Shown here one piece after another: positions 54,892 to 62,953 of a DNA stretch of 64,000 bases (within the stretch, counting starts at the first letter, position 1; the number at the start of each line of letters is the position of its first letter). The notes under the pieces were generated by a model. It did not search any database. It was not told the origin of the DNA and saw nothing but the letters and a program-made list of their open reading frames with translations. The stretch is from the NCBI GenBank assembly GCA_049516155.1, contig JBEKTJ010000003.1, positions 62,001-126,000 on the forward strand. Direction: 5' to 3'. The stretch comes from Bog-159 sp049516155 (lineage in GTDB: Bacteria; Acidobacteriota; Terriglobia; Bryobacterales; Bryobacteraceae). A program made the position numbers and the translations under genes.

Positions 54892-56700
54892 TCAGAACTT
54901 GAGGCGCGCAAGGCCGTTGTCCGTGATGGTCACCGTCTTTACGCTCCGCCTTGCGTCGACTTCGACGGCCACTTCGTGGGTGCCCTCGCTCAGGGTGAAA
55001 CGGGCAGGCGTGCGCTTGTCGGTTTTAACGCCATCCAGGAAGACGGGTGCGCCGGGGATTTCGGATTCGACGTTCAGCCAGCCGCTCTTGGCGTCCAGGG
55101 TTACGTCGACGGGCGCGCCTTTGTCCTTTTCTACGTAGAAGATTCTGCGCGCGTCCCGATAGCCAGCCAGAGTGGCGAGGAGCGTGTGGCGCCCGGGCGT
55201 CAGCGCCGGCTGACACGGCGCCACGCAATTCAGGGTGTCGTCCAACAGCAACGTGGCGCCGGATGGAATACTGCGAATAGTCACGGGCTGCTCGGCGCCC
55301 CTGGAAGTTGAGCCAGCGGCCGCGGTTGGCGCCGGCCCTAACGGACTGGGCCCCAGCCTGTCGGAAGCCCGGGGCGCAGGGACCGCCGCTGGCTGCGTAT
55401 CCTTGGGCGGCGCGGCAGGCATGTCTGGACGGGCCTGCTCCGGAGCTGCGCCGGATGGCGGCGCCACGGCGGTCAGATTTCGCTGGTAGAGCGCAAAGAC
55501 GCTTTGTGTGGATTGCACCATCAAATCCGAGTTGCCGCCTCCGATTTCGTCGTCGGGAACAAATGTAACCGGCGTCTTGTCGTTCAGAAGATCAGGCTCC
55601 CGTTTGACGGCCAGGTCCATCTGGGTGTTGGTGAGCTTGCCGACGAACTCGCGGATGCGGACGGCGGGCTCCTTAGGTTGGGGCGTCTCGGGTGCTGGAG
55701 CGCGCTCGGCAGCTCTTCTGGCGCCCAGCGAAATCGCCCCCAACTCCTTCAGCATCGCCAGAGCTTTGGCGCGCAACGCGGGCGGCGCGGAGTCCCGCAT
55801 GTCGGAAAGCAGGGGAACAGCCGCCGCCGTATCGTCGACCAGCAGGTATTCCGTCACAGCGTCAAGCGCGGTGTCCCAATGCTGCCGGCTCTCCCCCCAT
55901 GCCTGGGCATACAGTTGGGCGGCCTGGGCGTGCTCTTGCTTGCCCGAATGGCCGTCCGCGGCGCTCTTGTCTTTGAGATAGACGGACTCGTCGCGCGCCA
56001 CTTTGGCGGCGGATTTCAAGCGGTCCGCACGGGCCTTGTCGGCGAGGGGGATGGCCTTCTCCAACTCGGCCGCGCTAGCGGAAAACCCGGAAACCCCGCC
56101 TAAATCCGCATAAAGAATGCCCGCCAGGGCGGGCGCCTCCCAGCGCGTACCGTCGATCCTCAATGCTTGGTTGAGCGCGATAGGATCCTTGCTTTTGTTC
56201 ATCGCCGCGACGAACTCGATATCGAATTCCCGTTGCTTCTTTCCGGCGGGCGTGCTCTCCATGCTCTCGATCGCCTCGACGCGGTTCAATTCAGCCTCGA
56301 CCAGCGGGCGAATGCTGGAATCGGCCGTGGCCTGCTTTTGCGCCTCCTGCAGAAATGCAATGGCGTCGCGCCAGCGATTCTCCTGGGAGCAAAGCACCGC
56401 CAGATCGAACAACGCGGGGGCGAACTCCGGGTCGCGGCGCAACGCGACCAATAGCAGCCGAATGGCGCGCGGGCGATTGTGCTGGACAACGGCCGCCTTA
56501 TATCCTTCCTGGAACGCCGCCAGGGCCGCTTCGCGCCGGTTCTGGTACGACGCAATCGGGTCCGCTACCGCGGCGGCTTCCCGTTTCGAATCGAACCGGT
56601 CGCCGCCTACGCGCGGCAGTCTAAGTTCGGACGGCGCTTGCGCACAGAGGGTCCCGAGTGAAGCCATGAACATCGAAATCGCAATGGGCCTGAGCATCAT
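54892..56700 (-). CDS. exported TPR protein with two C-terminal PEGA domains
   Basis: 602 residues. Signal peptide (about 20 residues, ending LCAQA), then helical TPR-like repeats (EAALAAFQEGYKAAVVQHNR, PEFAPALFDLAVLCSQENRW, DAIAFLQEAQKQATADSS). A long linker leads to two PEGA domains: VTIRSIPSGATLLLDD with LTPGRHTLLATLAGYRD, and GWLNVESEIPGAPVFLDG with FTLSEGTHEVAVEVDARRS. PEGA domains are surface or S-layer-type beta modules; TPRs bind protein partners. It probably scaffolds the exported proteins of this cluster. Nineteen bases before the Ig-like gene. Confidence 0.82.
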   Translation of the reverse strand: MMLRPIAISMFMASLGTLCAQAPSELRLPRVGGDRFDSKREAAAVADPIASYQNRREAALAAFQEGYKAAVVQHNRPRAIRLLLVALRRDPEFAPALFDLAVLCSQENRWRDAIAFLQEAQKQATADSSIRPLVEAELNRVEAIESMESTPAGKKQREFDIEFVAAMNKSKDPIALNQALRIDGTRWEAPALAGILYADLGGVSGFSASAAELEKAIPLADKARADRLKSAAKVARDESVYLKDKSAADGHSGKQEHAQAAQLYAQAWGESRQHWDTALDAVTEYLLVDDTAAAVPLLSDMRDSAPPALRAKALAMLKELGAISLGARRAAERAPAPETPQPKEPAVRIREFVGKLTNTQMDLAVKREPDLLNDKTPVTFVPDDEIGGGNSDLMVQSTQSVFALYQRNLTAVAPPSGAAPEQARPDMPAAPPKDTQPAAVPAPRASDRLGPSPLGPAPTAAAGSTSRGAEQPVTIRSIPSGATLLLDDTLNCVAPCQPALTPGRHTLLATLAGYRDARRIFYVEKDKGAPVDVTLDAKSGWLNVESEIPGAPVFLDGVKTDKRTPARFTLSEGTHEVAVEVDARRSVKTVTITDNGLARLKF

Positions 56701-56715
56701 GCCTCCAGCTTGCGG

Positions 56716-59154
56716 CTACCTGAACAGGACGTGCCGGCTGCGCCCGTCCAGCGATGGATCGTTGGTGCAATCGGCCTCCACCAGGTGGTCTCCCTTGTAC
56801 TTGTATTCGATTTTGGCTGGGTGAGCGTTCTTGTAAGAGATGGACTCCGAAGTCAGCCGGCCGCCAGCGTAGTTCATGCTGCGCCGATAGCTCCCGGAAC
56901 CGGCTTCGTCAATCTCACTCAGCTTCCACCCATCCCATTTGAACTCGAAGTTATGCAGTGCCGACGAGGACGGAGATCCGGCCGCCACCTGGCGCGCAGA
57001 ACTGACGCGTCCCTGATCGTCGTATTCCACCATGAACAGGTAGATCCCATCCCAGATGAACGGATGGAAATAGGGATTTCCGGCCACGATCGCCGCCGTG
57101 CGTTTGCCGGTAAGCCTCTCCACCATCAGCGGATCCGCAAGGGGGAGATTCAGCATGGCGGTATAAACACCGGTTCCGGGGCCAACTGGGCCGTCCGGCG
57201 TAAGGCGCAGAGCAGCGGGAGCATCCCCGGCCCTGGCGATCGGCTCGGTGGAAACCCGCCGCACGGATCGCGGACTGGAATAATACTCGAAGTAGGCGGT
57301 GAAGGGCTTCTCACCAGGCTCGCCATCCACGGCCACCTTGGTCAACAGGTCGCCGGCCCATGTGTAGGATGTAACCTGTTTTTTCGGTCCGCGCACCTCG
57401 CTCACCCGCGCGTTGAAGGCCAGGCTGATGGGGCAATAGAGCGCTCCCGGAGGGGAGCGATAGCCGCTGAACCAGTTGGGATCGCCTTTCGGCTCGGGCA
57501 CGGTCTCCTTCACTAGACGCACCGCGTTGTAGACCTTATCGCGCTGGGCGGTGTCGCTGCCGGGCCCTTGGGAAAGCCGCAAGTATTCGTTGAGCAGCCG
57601 CTCAGCCTCCGCGTTCTTGCGCAGGATGGCGCTGTACCAGCCGCCGCTCAGCAGGAAATCCAGATCGTTCGGGTCGACGTCCAGGCCATTCCTGGCGGAG
57701 GCCAAAGCTGCCGGATAATCGCCCTCGGCGGCCGCCTTCGCGATCGTGGCTCTGGCACTCTCCCTCGCTGTACTGAACTCCGGAACGAGCAATCCCCGCA
57801 ACACCTCCGCGTCGGTCCACTCTTTCTGCGGGACGCGCTGCTCGTACTGGTTCAACATTTCGATCGATTTCGGGAACTGCTTCTCGGCTCTCAGCACCTT
57901 TGCGCGCACCAGCAGGATCAGGGGCGACTCCTTGTCCACCTGTTCCGCCTGCAGAATTTCATCCTCGGCGGCTTTCAAATTCGGCGGCTTGGCGTCGAGG
58001 AACCCCTCCGCGGATCGGATGTGCCGCATCAGCAGAACTTGCACCGCCGAGTTGGGGTCCGCTTGGGGCGGCGGCGGTTTCGTGCGGTCCCGTTCGATCG
58101 TAACGCGGTCGATCAGGCTCGCGATTCCCTTCTCACCGGGGCTGCTCTGCTGCGCAATCCGGAGCTCGGTCAGAGCTTGATCGTATTGCTTCTGGTCGAA
58201 ATACTTATTGCCGTTCGCCCAGTGTTCGTCGCGGCTCTCCTTGTACGCCTTTTCGTGTAGCTGCCGGAGCCCTGGAAAGGAATTATCCCACCTTTCGAAG
58301 TCCGTGTACTTGGCCAGGAAGGCGTCCCACAATTCCCCCGCGGCCAGCGCTTTCAGAATGGCCATGCGTCGATCGAGCGACACCTTCCGATCGTCCAGCG
58401 GCTCGCGGGCCCTCTTCTGCTCGGGGTCGTTCGGGAAGGCTTTTGAGGATACGTCGACGAACTTCAGGCCGTACTCAAGATCGCTGTAGGGTGCGATACC
58501 CGAGCTCAGCTTATGCTCGGCCGCGCGCATTTCGGTGAGCAGCTTTGCCCGCACCCTCGCGCCGTCGGCGCCGGTGAGCGAAGGGCCCACGGCCTCCAGC
58601 AGCGATTCCCATTCCTCGAAGCCGGCGTCCGCGCTCTTTTCCCCAACTCCCTGGAAGTTGGCTGTATCCAGCAAGAAATCCGCGAGCGCTTTGTTCCGGT
58701 CCCCGCCGGGTATGATGGCGAAGAGGTCCGCAACCCTGAGCGGGGTCCCGCTCTTATCGTTGCGATCCTTGTGAACCATCATTTGCGCCGAGGCCCAAAG
58801 CGCCGCATACGACGTGGCGGACTTAAAGTTCGCGCCTTCTGGCGCCGTGGGCGCCCAGGTGCTTCCGTCCCATCGCGCCAGGTACCCGGCCAAATGCCTG
58901 CGGAGCACGCCGGCCCGAACAACCGGGGCCTTGGTCAGCTTATTATATTCGTTCGGGAGCACTTCTTGTGAGCCGGGTAGGCCGAACCGCACTTGCTCCT
59001 TCTTGTTGTTGAAAGTGATCCTCTCCGCATCCTCGATTTGCCAGGAGGTTCCACCCGGCCGCAGGATCAAGACCAACTCCGCAGCCCTGCTCAGCGTGGC
59101 AGTAGACGAAAAAAGAAGAAGCAAAACACAACGGCGAATGCCCGACGATCGCAT
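56716..59154 (-). CDS. large exported TPR-type protein
   Basis: 812 residues from the ATG at 59154 (MRSSGIRRCVLLLLF), giving a signal peptide ending LSRAAE; the longer frame starting at 59196 lacks a leader. An N-terminal region with caseinolytic-like loops of unknown type is followed by TPR-like helices in the middle (YFDQKQYDQALTELRIAQQS, YPAALASARNGLDVDPNDLD, AEAERLLNEYLRLSQG). A C-terminal beta region contains FEYYSSPRSVRRVST, MVEYDDQGRVSSAR and MNYAGGRLTSESISY, reminiscent of RHS-like YD repeats. First gene of the minus-strand trio, 15 bases before the TPR-PEGA gene. It may bind the RHS or other exported partners. Confidence 0.65.
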   Translation of the reverse strand: MRSSGIRRCVLLLLFSSTATLSRAAELVLILRPGGTSWQIEDAERITFNNKKEQVRFGLPGSQEVLPNEYNKLTKAPVVRAGVLRRHLAGYLARWDGSTWAPTAPEGANFKSATSYAALWASAQMMVHKDRNDKSGTPLRVADLFAIIPGGDRNKALADFLLDTANFQGVGEKSADAGFEEWESLLEAVGPSLTGADGARVRAKLLTEMRAAEHKLSSGIAPYSDLEYGLKFVDVSSKAFPNDPEQKRAREPLDDRKVSLDRRMAILKALAAGELWDAFLAKYTDFERWDNSFPGLRQLHEKAYKESRDEHWANGNKYFDQKQYDQALTELRIAQQSSPGEKGIASLIDRVTIERDRTKPPPPQADPNSAVQVLLMRHIRSAEGFLDAKPPNLKAAEDEILQAEQVDKESPLILLVRAKVLRAEKQFPKSIEMLNQYEQRVPQKEWTDAEVLRGLLVPEFSTARESARATIAKAAAEGDYPAALASARNGLDVDPNDLDFLLSGGWYSAILRKNAEAERLLNEYLRLSQGPGSDTAQRDKVYNAVRLVKETVPEPKGDPNWFSGYRSPPGALYCPISLAFNARVSEVRGPKKQVTSYTWAGDLLTKVAVDGEPGEKPFTAYFEYYSSPRSVRRVSTEPIARAGDAPAALRLTPDGPVGPGTGVYTAMLNLPLADPLMVERLTGKRTAAIVAGNPYFHPFIWDGIYLFMVEYDDQGRVSSARQVAAGSPSSSALHNFEFKWDGWKLSEIDEAGSGSYRRSMNYAGGRLTSESISYKNAHPAKIEYKYKGDHLVEADCTNDPSLDGRSRHVLFR

Positions 59155-59217
59155 GGTTACCCGATTTTGGGGGCCGAAGCAGGCGGCCGCCGGCATTATG
59201 TGACGCTTCGCACCCCA

Positions 59218-59454
59218 CTATGAATAATGCACGATTCCGAACGCATTGTAAATAGCATTCTTCCGGCCTTCTCGCCGGCGGTTATCGAGGCATCCAAAAC
59301 CAATAGAATCGATAACATGGATCTTGGTCGCTGCGGCCAATTTGCGCCCGCTGAACTGGTGCCGACGCCTGCAGGCGGCGAAGACGCTGCTGCCAAACAG
59401 GCCAACCAGGATGCCACACACGGGGAACCATATGAAACGCCTGGAGACTTGCAT
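59218..59454 (-). CDS. small hydrophobic-leader protein, doubtful
   Basis: 78 residues from ATG at 59454 with AAGG about nine bases upstream. The N-terminus looks like a signal or membrane segment (FIWFPVCGILVGLFGSSVFA), but the rest has no recognisable character. It may be a degraded gene. Confidence 0.25.
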   Translation of the reverse strand: MQVSRRFIWFPVCGILVGLFGSSVFAACRRRHQFSGRKLAAATKIHVIDSIGFGCLDNRRREGRKNAIYNAFGIVHYS

Positions 59455-59869
59455 TAGTGGCCTTGTTCATGGTCGCTGCTCCATGTTCTCTACTGGCATT
59501 TTGATAGTCATTGCCCCACCGCCGGGACTGGATCGTAGACGGTGTAGGCCGCAATCGGGTGCACAAATCCATGGCTGAGCCGGTCCCGATAATCTGTTGC
59601 GAAGCCTTCCTCTGCTGCGCCGGCGGTAGCCCCAACCGGGGCCTTGGAACAAGCCCCCAGCGTCGAAGCTGATGGCCCTACTGGCTGGCGATGTCGGCCT
59701 GCGCGTTTTGCGATTTGCCATTCCGCACCATCCTCGACCATGCTCGCCGAGAACTGGGCGCGCAATCCGTTCGACCGGCTGATTGTAGCGAACGCCAAAG
59801 GCGGCGGCGCTCCGCTGGCTACTTGAGACGAGCGGATCGGTGAGAATTACGTTCGCGCTTTGTGGTGAA
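59455..59869. other. no supported gene
   Basis: Overlapping minus-strand frames (59467-59925 and 59508-59798) are open but show no motif, ribosome site or family resemblance. I see no mobile element ends or terminators. Confidence 0.45.
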
Positions 59870-60579
59870 ATGCCGAAGGGAAACCCCTTTATACACCGTC
59901 GCAATTTTCTGGAGGCAGCGGCCATCGCCTTCGCGGCCGCGGGACAGCCGATACACGGTCAGGAAGATGGGCGAAAGCGCCCGCCCAACGCGGCCTTGAC
60001 CCGGCCCTCGCCCTCCTCGCCGCACTCGGCGTGAATCATATCTGCAGCACTTTACTTTCTCCCCGTATGGACGCAAACTGGTCCGTCGAAGGGCTCACAA
60101 GCCTGCGCGAGCGTGTCGAGTCATTCGGTATTCGCCGCCCCGAGCGGGACCGCGAAATCGACACCATCTGCCAAATGATCCGGAATGCCGCGCGCGCCGG
60201 CATCCCCGCCCTGAAATACAATCTGACCATCCTGGGCGTAGTGCGGACGGAGCCTACGCGCGGCCCGGCGGCGCACACTACAGCACGTTCGTCTATGAGA
60301 AAGCCGCGCAGAATCCGTCGCTCACCGAGGCTGGTCCGGTTTCCGCGGACACCGCCTAGACTAGGAGCGCATCGCGTATTTCCTGAAGCGCGTCATCCCC
60401 CGTGGCGGAGGAGTACAAAGTCAGGATGGCTTGCCACCCGCACGATCCCGGTATGCCGCCGGGTAAGGGCATCCGCGGCGTGGACCGCGTACTCGGCAGC
60501 GTAAATGGCCTCAAGCGCTTCATCGAGATCGCGCCCAGCCCGTATCATGGCGTGAACTTCTGCCAGGGCACTCACCCGG
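59870..60579 (+). pseudogene. exported mannonate dehydratase-like (UxuA-type) TIM-barrel gene, decayed
   Basis: The start MPKGNPFIHRRNFLEAAAIAF is a Tat-like leader. The frame then breaks. Following the best frame gives GVNHICSTLLSPRMDANWSV, ERDREIDTICQMIRNAARAG, then YNLTILGVVRTEPTRG. After another shift come YSTFVYEKAAQNPSLTEAG, ERIAYFLKRVIP, then VAEEYKVRMACHPHDPGMPP and YHGVNFCQGTH, where it stops. The CHPHDP and NFCQG motifs are metal-site landmarks of mannonate dehydratases. There are at least three frame changes and a TAG near 60357, and the C-terminal quarter is missing beyond 60580, where the exporter gene ends on the other strand. Confidence 0.8.
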
Positions 60580-61987
60580 CATGCTGGAGAGTCTTGTGCT
60601 GGCTCACGGTGTCGCCATCGGTGCTCTGCAATTCGCGAAACACGATAGTCGATAAGACGGTCAACGCGCCCAGGACAAAGAACGCGTGGTGGATGCCGCG
60701 AATCATTTGGGCGGCGTTGGAATGAAAGCGATCGGGAATAAAGAATGCGGCAGCCAGCGAGGCGGTAGCCACGCCGAAGCTGATGGACATCTGCTGCATG
60801 GTGCTGGCGATGGAACTGGCGCTGCTGGTCTGTTCCTCTGTAACATCGGCATACACCAGCGTATTCATGCTGGTATATTGCAGCGAGCTGAAGAAACCGA
60901 AGCAGAACGTCTCGGCCACCATAAGCCAGACCGGCGTGCCCACGCCGATAGTGGCAAAAACGGCAATCAGGAGACCCAGGATCACGGTGTTGGAAACCAA
61001 TACTCCGCGGTAGCCGAAGCGGGCCAGAATTCGCGGCATGGACGGCTTCAGGCTCATGGCGGCGATGGCCTGCGGGGTCATGAGCAGACCGGATTGGATG
61101 GGTGTGAACCCCATGCCGACCTGGTAGAGCAGTGGAAGTATGAAAGGGATTCCACCGATGCCCAGGCGCGTGAAAAAGCTGCCGCTCACTGCCGCGCGGA
61201 AAGTGCGAATGCGGAACAGGCTGAGGCGCAGCAACGGAAACGCGCTTTTGGTGGCGTGCCTTCCGTAGGCTCCGAGCAGCAGGATGGAAAGCGTGAGCAA
61301 CCCCAGAATTGCGCGCGCGCTCAGGGTATGTTCGCCGAAGACCTCCAGCACATACGACAGCAGCGCGACGCCCGAACCAAAGAGAACCAGGCCGGCGATA
61401 TCGAGCGGATTCGACTTTTCGCGGTAATCCGGCAGATGGAGATAGACCAGGCATAAACCGATGAGGCCGATGGGAAGATTGACGAAAAAGATGACTCTCC
61501 AATGAAAATATCCGACGATCAGGCCCCCGGCGATGGGCCCGAGCATGGGACCGATCAGGCCGGGGATGGCCACGAAGCTCATGGCACGGACGAGTTCGGA
61601 CTTGGCAAAGGTCCGCACCATAGTGAGCCGGCCGACGGGCACCATCATGGCTCCGCCGCAGCCTTGCAGGATGCGGCAGCCGACCAGCACGTGGATGTTG
61701 CTTGAGATGCCGCAGAGAAACGACCCCAAGGTGAAGAGGCCGATCGCGGATGCGAATACGCGGCGGGTCCCGAACCGGTCGGCCATCCAGCCGCTGATGG
61801 GGATGAAGACGGCCAAGCTCAAGGTGTAGCTGGAAAGCACCGCCTTCATGCTCAGGGGGGCGACCTTGAGGGCGTGGGCGATGGCGGGCACGGCCGTGTT
61901 CAGAATGGTGGTGTCGAGCGACTCCATGAAGAATGCGACTGCCACCAGCCATGGCAGGAGGCTCTTGCCGTATGCGCCCGCTTGCAT
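60572..61987 (-). CDS. DHA2-type MFS multidrug exporter
   Basis: 471 residues with 13-14 membrane helices. Major facilitator landmarks: FMESLDTTILNTAVPAIAHA (helix 1, motif D1 with the acidic residue typical of DHA2 pumps), GWMADRFGTRRVFASAIGLF (motif A), GCRILQGCGGAMMVPVGRL (motif B) and GPMLGPIAGGLIVGYFHWR (motif C), which marks antiporters. These proton-driven pumps (EmrB/QacA-like) export drugs or other hydrophobic compounds. No EmrA-type adaptor or regulator adjoins it. The C-terminus overlaps the decayed mannonate dehydratase by a few bases. Confidence 0.9.
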   Translation of the reverse strand: MQAGAYGKSLLPWLVAVAFFMESLDTTILNTAVPAIAHALKVAPLSMKAVLSSYTLSLAVFIPISGWMADRFGTRRVFASAIGLFTLGSFLCGISSNIHVLVGCRILQGCGGAMMVPVGRLTMVRTFAKSELVRAMSFVAIPGLIGPMLGPIAGGLIVGYFHWRVIFFVNLPIGLIGLCLVYLHLPDYREKSNPLDIAGLVLFGSGVALLSYVLEVFGEHTLSARAILGLLTLSILLLGAYGRHATKSAFPLLRLSLFRIRTFRAAVSGSFFTRLGIGGIPFILPLLYQVGMGFTPIQSGLLMTPQAIAAMSLKPSMPRILARFGYRGVLVSNTVILGLLIAVFATIGVGTPVWLMVAETFCFGFFSSLQYTSMNTLVYADVTEEQTSSASSIASTMQQMSISFGVATASLAAAFFIPDRFHSNAAQMIRGIHHAFFVLGALTVLSTIVFRELQSTDGDTVSQHKTLQHAG

Positions 61988-62120
61988 CTAACCACGCTAG
62001 CAAGTCCCGGTGCGTTGTAGAATTTGCCGTCGACGATCCGCGCCAGGGCGCCAGTCGTTAAACGGAAGTATCACAACAGGTTTCGTGAGAAATCCAGCCC
62101 CCGGAGCGCACAACCATATT

Positions 62121-62657
62121 ATGACCGCGAGCCCATCACCGTTGTCCGTACCCAACACCGATCTGATCGCCAACGTATTCGATGTGCTGCCGCTGGCGGC
62201 GTTCGTTGTGGACCATGATTTCAACGTCATCGAGTTCAACCTAGCCGGAGCCAGATTGCTGGATCGGGTGCCTTTCGCCGTTCTCCGTGTGCGCGGCGGC
62301 GATCGGCTGCAATGTATTCACTCGGTCGAAAGCGCGGAGGGCGGCGCCACCGAAGCCTGCCAGGAATGTATCGTTAAGAATTTCGTCAAGGAGGTCTTCG
62401 ACGGAGGCAAAGCCTGCCGCAAGACCGAGCGGATGCGCCTTATCGGAGATGGGCAGACGGCCGAGGTGGAATTCCTGATCACAGTGGTGCCGATTCCCGA
62501 CGAGTCGGAGCCGTTGGCGCTGTTGACCCTGGAGGACGCCGGGGAATTGTCCGCTTTGCTCGAACCGAAGGCTGGCGATCCGGCTACCCTTGCTTCTTCT
62601 TCTCCAGATTCCAAAGCCCGCGCGAAAGCACCCGGCCACAAAAAGGGCAGTAGTTGA
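62121..62657 (+). CDS. PAS-domain protein with conserved Cys cluster
   Basis: 178 residues from ATG at 62121; the longer frame from 62010 has no ribosome site. It is one PAS domain: NVFDVLPLAAFVVDHDFNVI, FNLAGARLLDR, and the later ERMRLIGDGQTAEVEFLITV. Between the strands lies CIHSVESAEGGATEACQECI with four cysteines near C-x2-C spacing, a pattern seen in a subset of PAS sensors and suited to binding an iron-sulfur cluster or zinc. There is no attached kinase or output domain, so it acts in trans. Its end overlaps a convergent small gene. Confidence 0.75.
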   Translation: MTASPSPLSVPNTDLIANVFDVLPLAAFVVDHDFNVIEFNLAGARLLDRVPFAVLRVRGGDRLQCIHSVESAEGGATEACQECIVKNFVKEVFDGGKACRKTERMRLIGDGQTAEVEFLITVVPIPDESEPLALLTLEDAGELSALLEPKAGDPATLASSSPDSKARAKAPGHKKGSS

Positions 62658-62808
62658 TGCCGACGTAACTGTGGCGCTCTTCGCCGAAGACAAGATAGTA
62701 TTCCGTGTCGATCTCCGTGACGATCCGGCCGTTGGTGAGCTGGTGGGGCTGTGCGTGCCGCGCCAGTTCGAGATCCATCAGCTTGTCGAGATCGGCGCAG
62801 CAGGTCAT
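62584..62808 (-). CDS. small zinc-knuckle protein, unknown
   Basis: 74 residues. A C-P-F-C-G-R knuckle (NYCPFCGRVL, about residue 54) plus the N-terminal CC pair (MTCCADLDK) may form a zinc site. GRIVTEIDTEYYLVFGEERH before it is beta-rich. Convergent overlap with the PAS gene (62584-62657). Family not recognised; the coherent short frame and Cys knuckle support it. Confidence 0.55.
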   Translation of the reverse strand: MTCCADLDKLMDLELARHAQPHQLTNGRIVTEIDTEYYLVFGEERHSYVGINYCPFCGRVLSRGLWNLEKKKQG

Positions 62809-62928
62809 GTGGGTTACATTCTAACGCATCGGCGGCCGGCGCAAACTTCGGCGGCCTCCTTGTGTCCCTCTGTTGACGATCCCACGAAAACGCGCCGCCG
62901 GGCAGGCATTCAGCCGTAGCCGAGCCTC

Positions 62929-62950
62929 GGACAGGCCGGGAGGCCTGTCC
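62929..62950. repeat. hairpin repeat, complete copy
   Basis: GGACAGGCC-GGGA-GGCCTGTCC, nine-base perfect arms, just past the stop of the GH9 gene on the minus strand (four bases beyond position 62954). It may end that transcript. The same motif flanks the group II intron at 18449-18468. Confidence 0.65.
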
Positions 62951-62953
62951 TAC

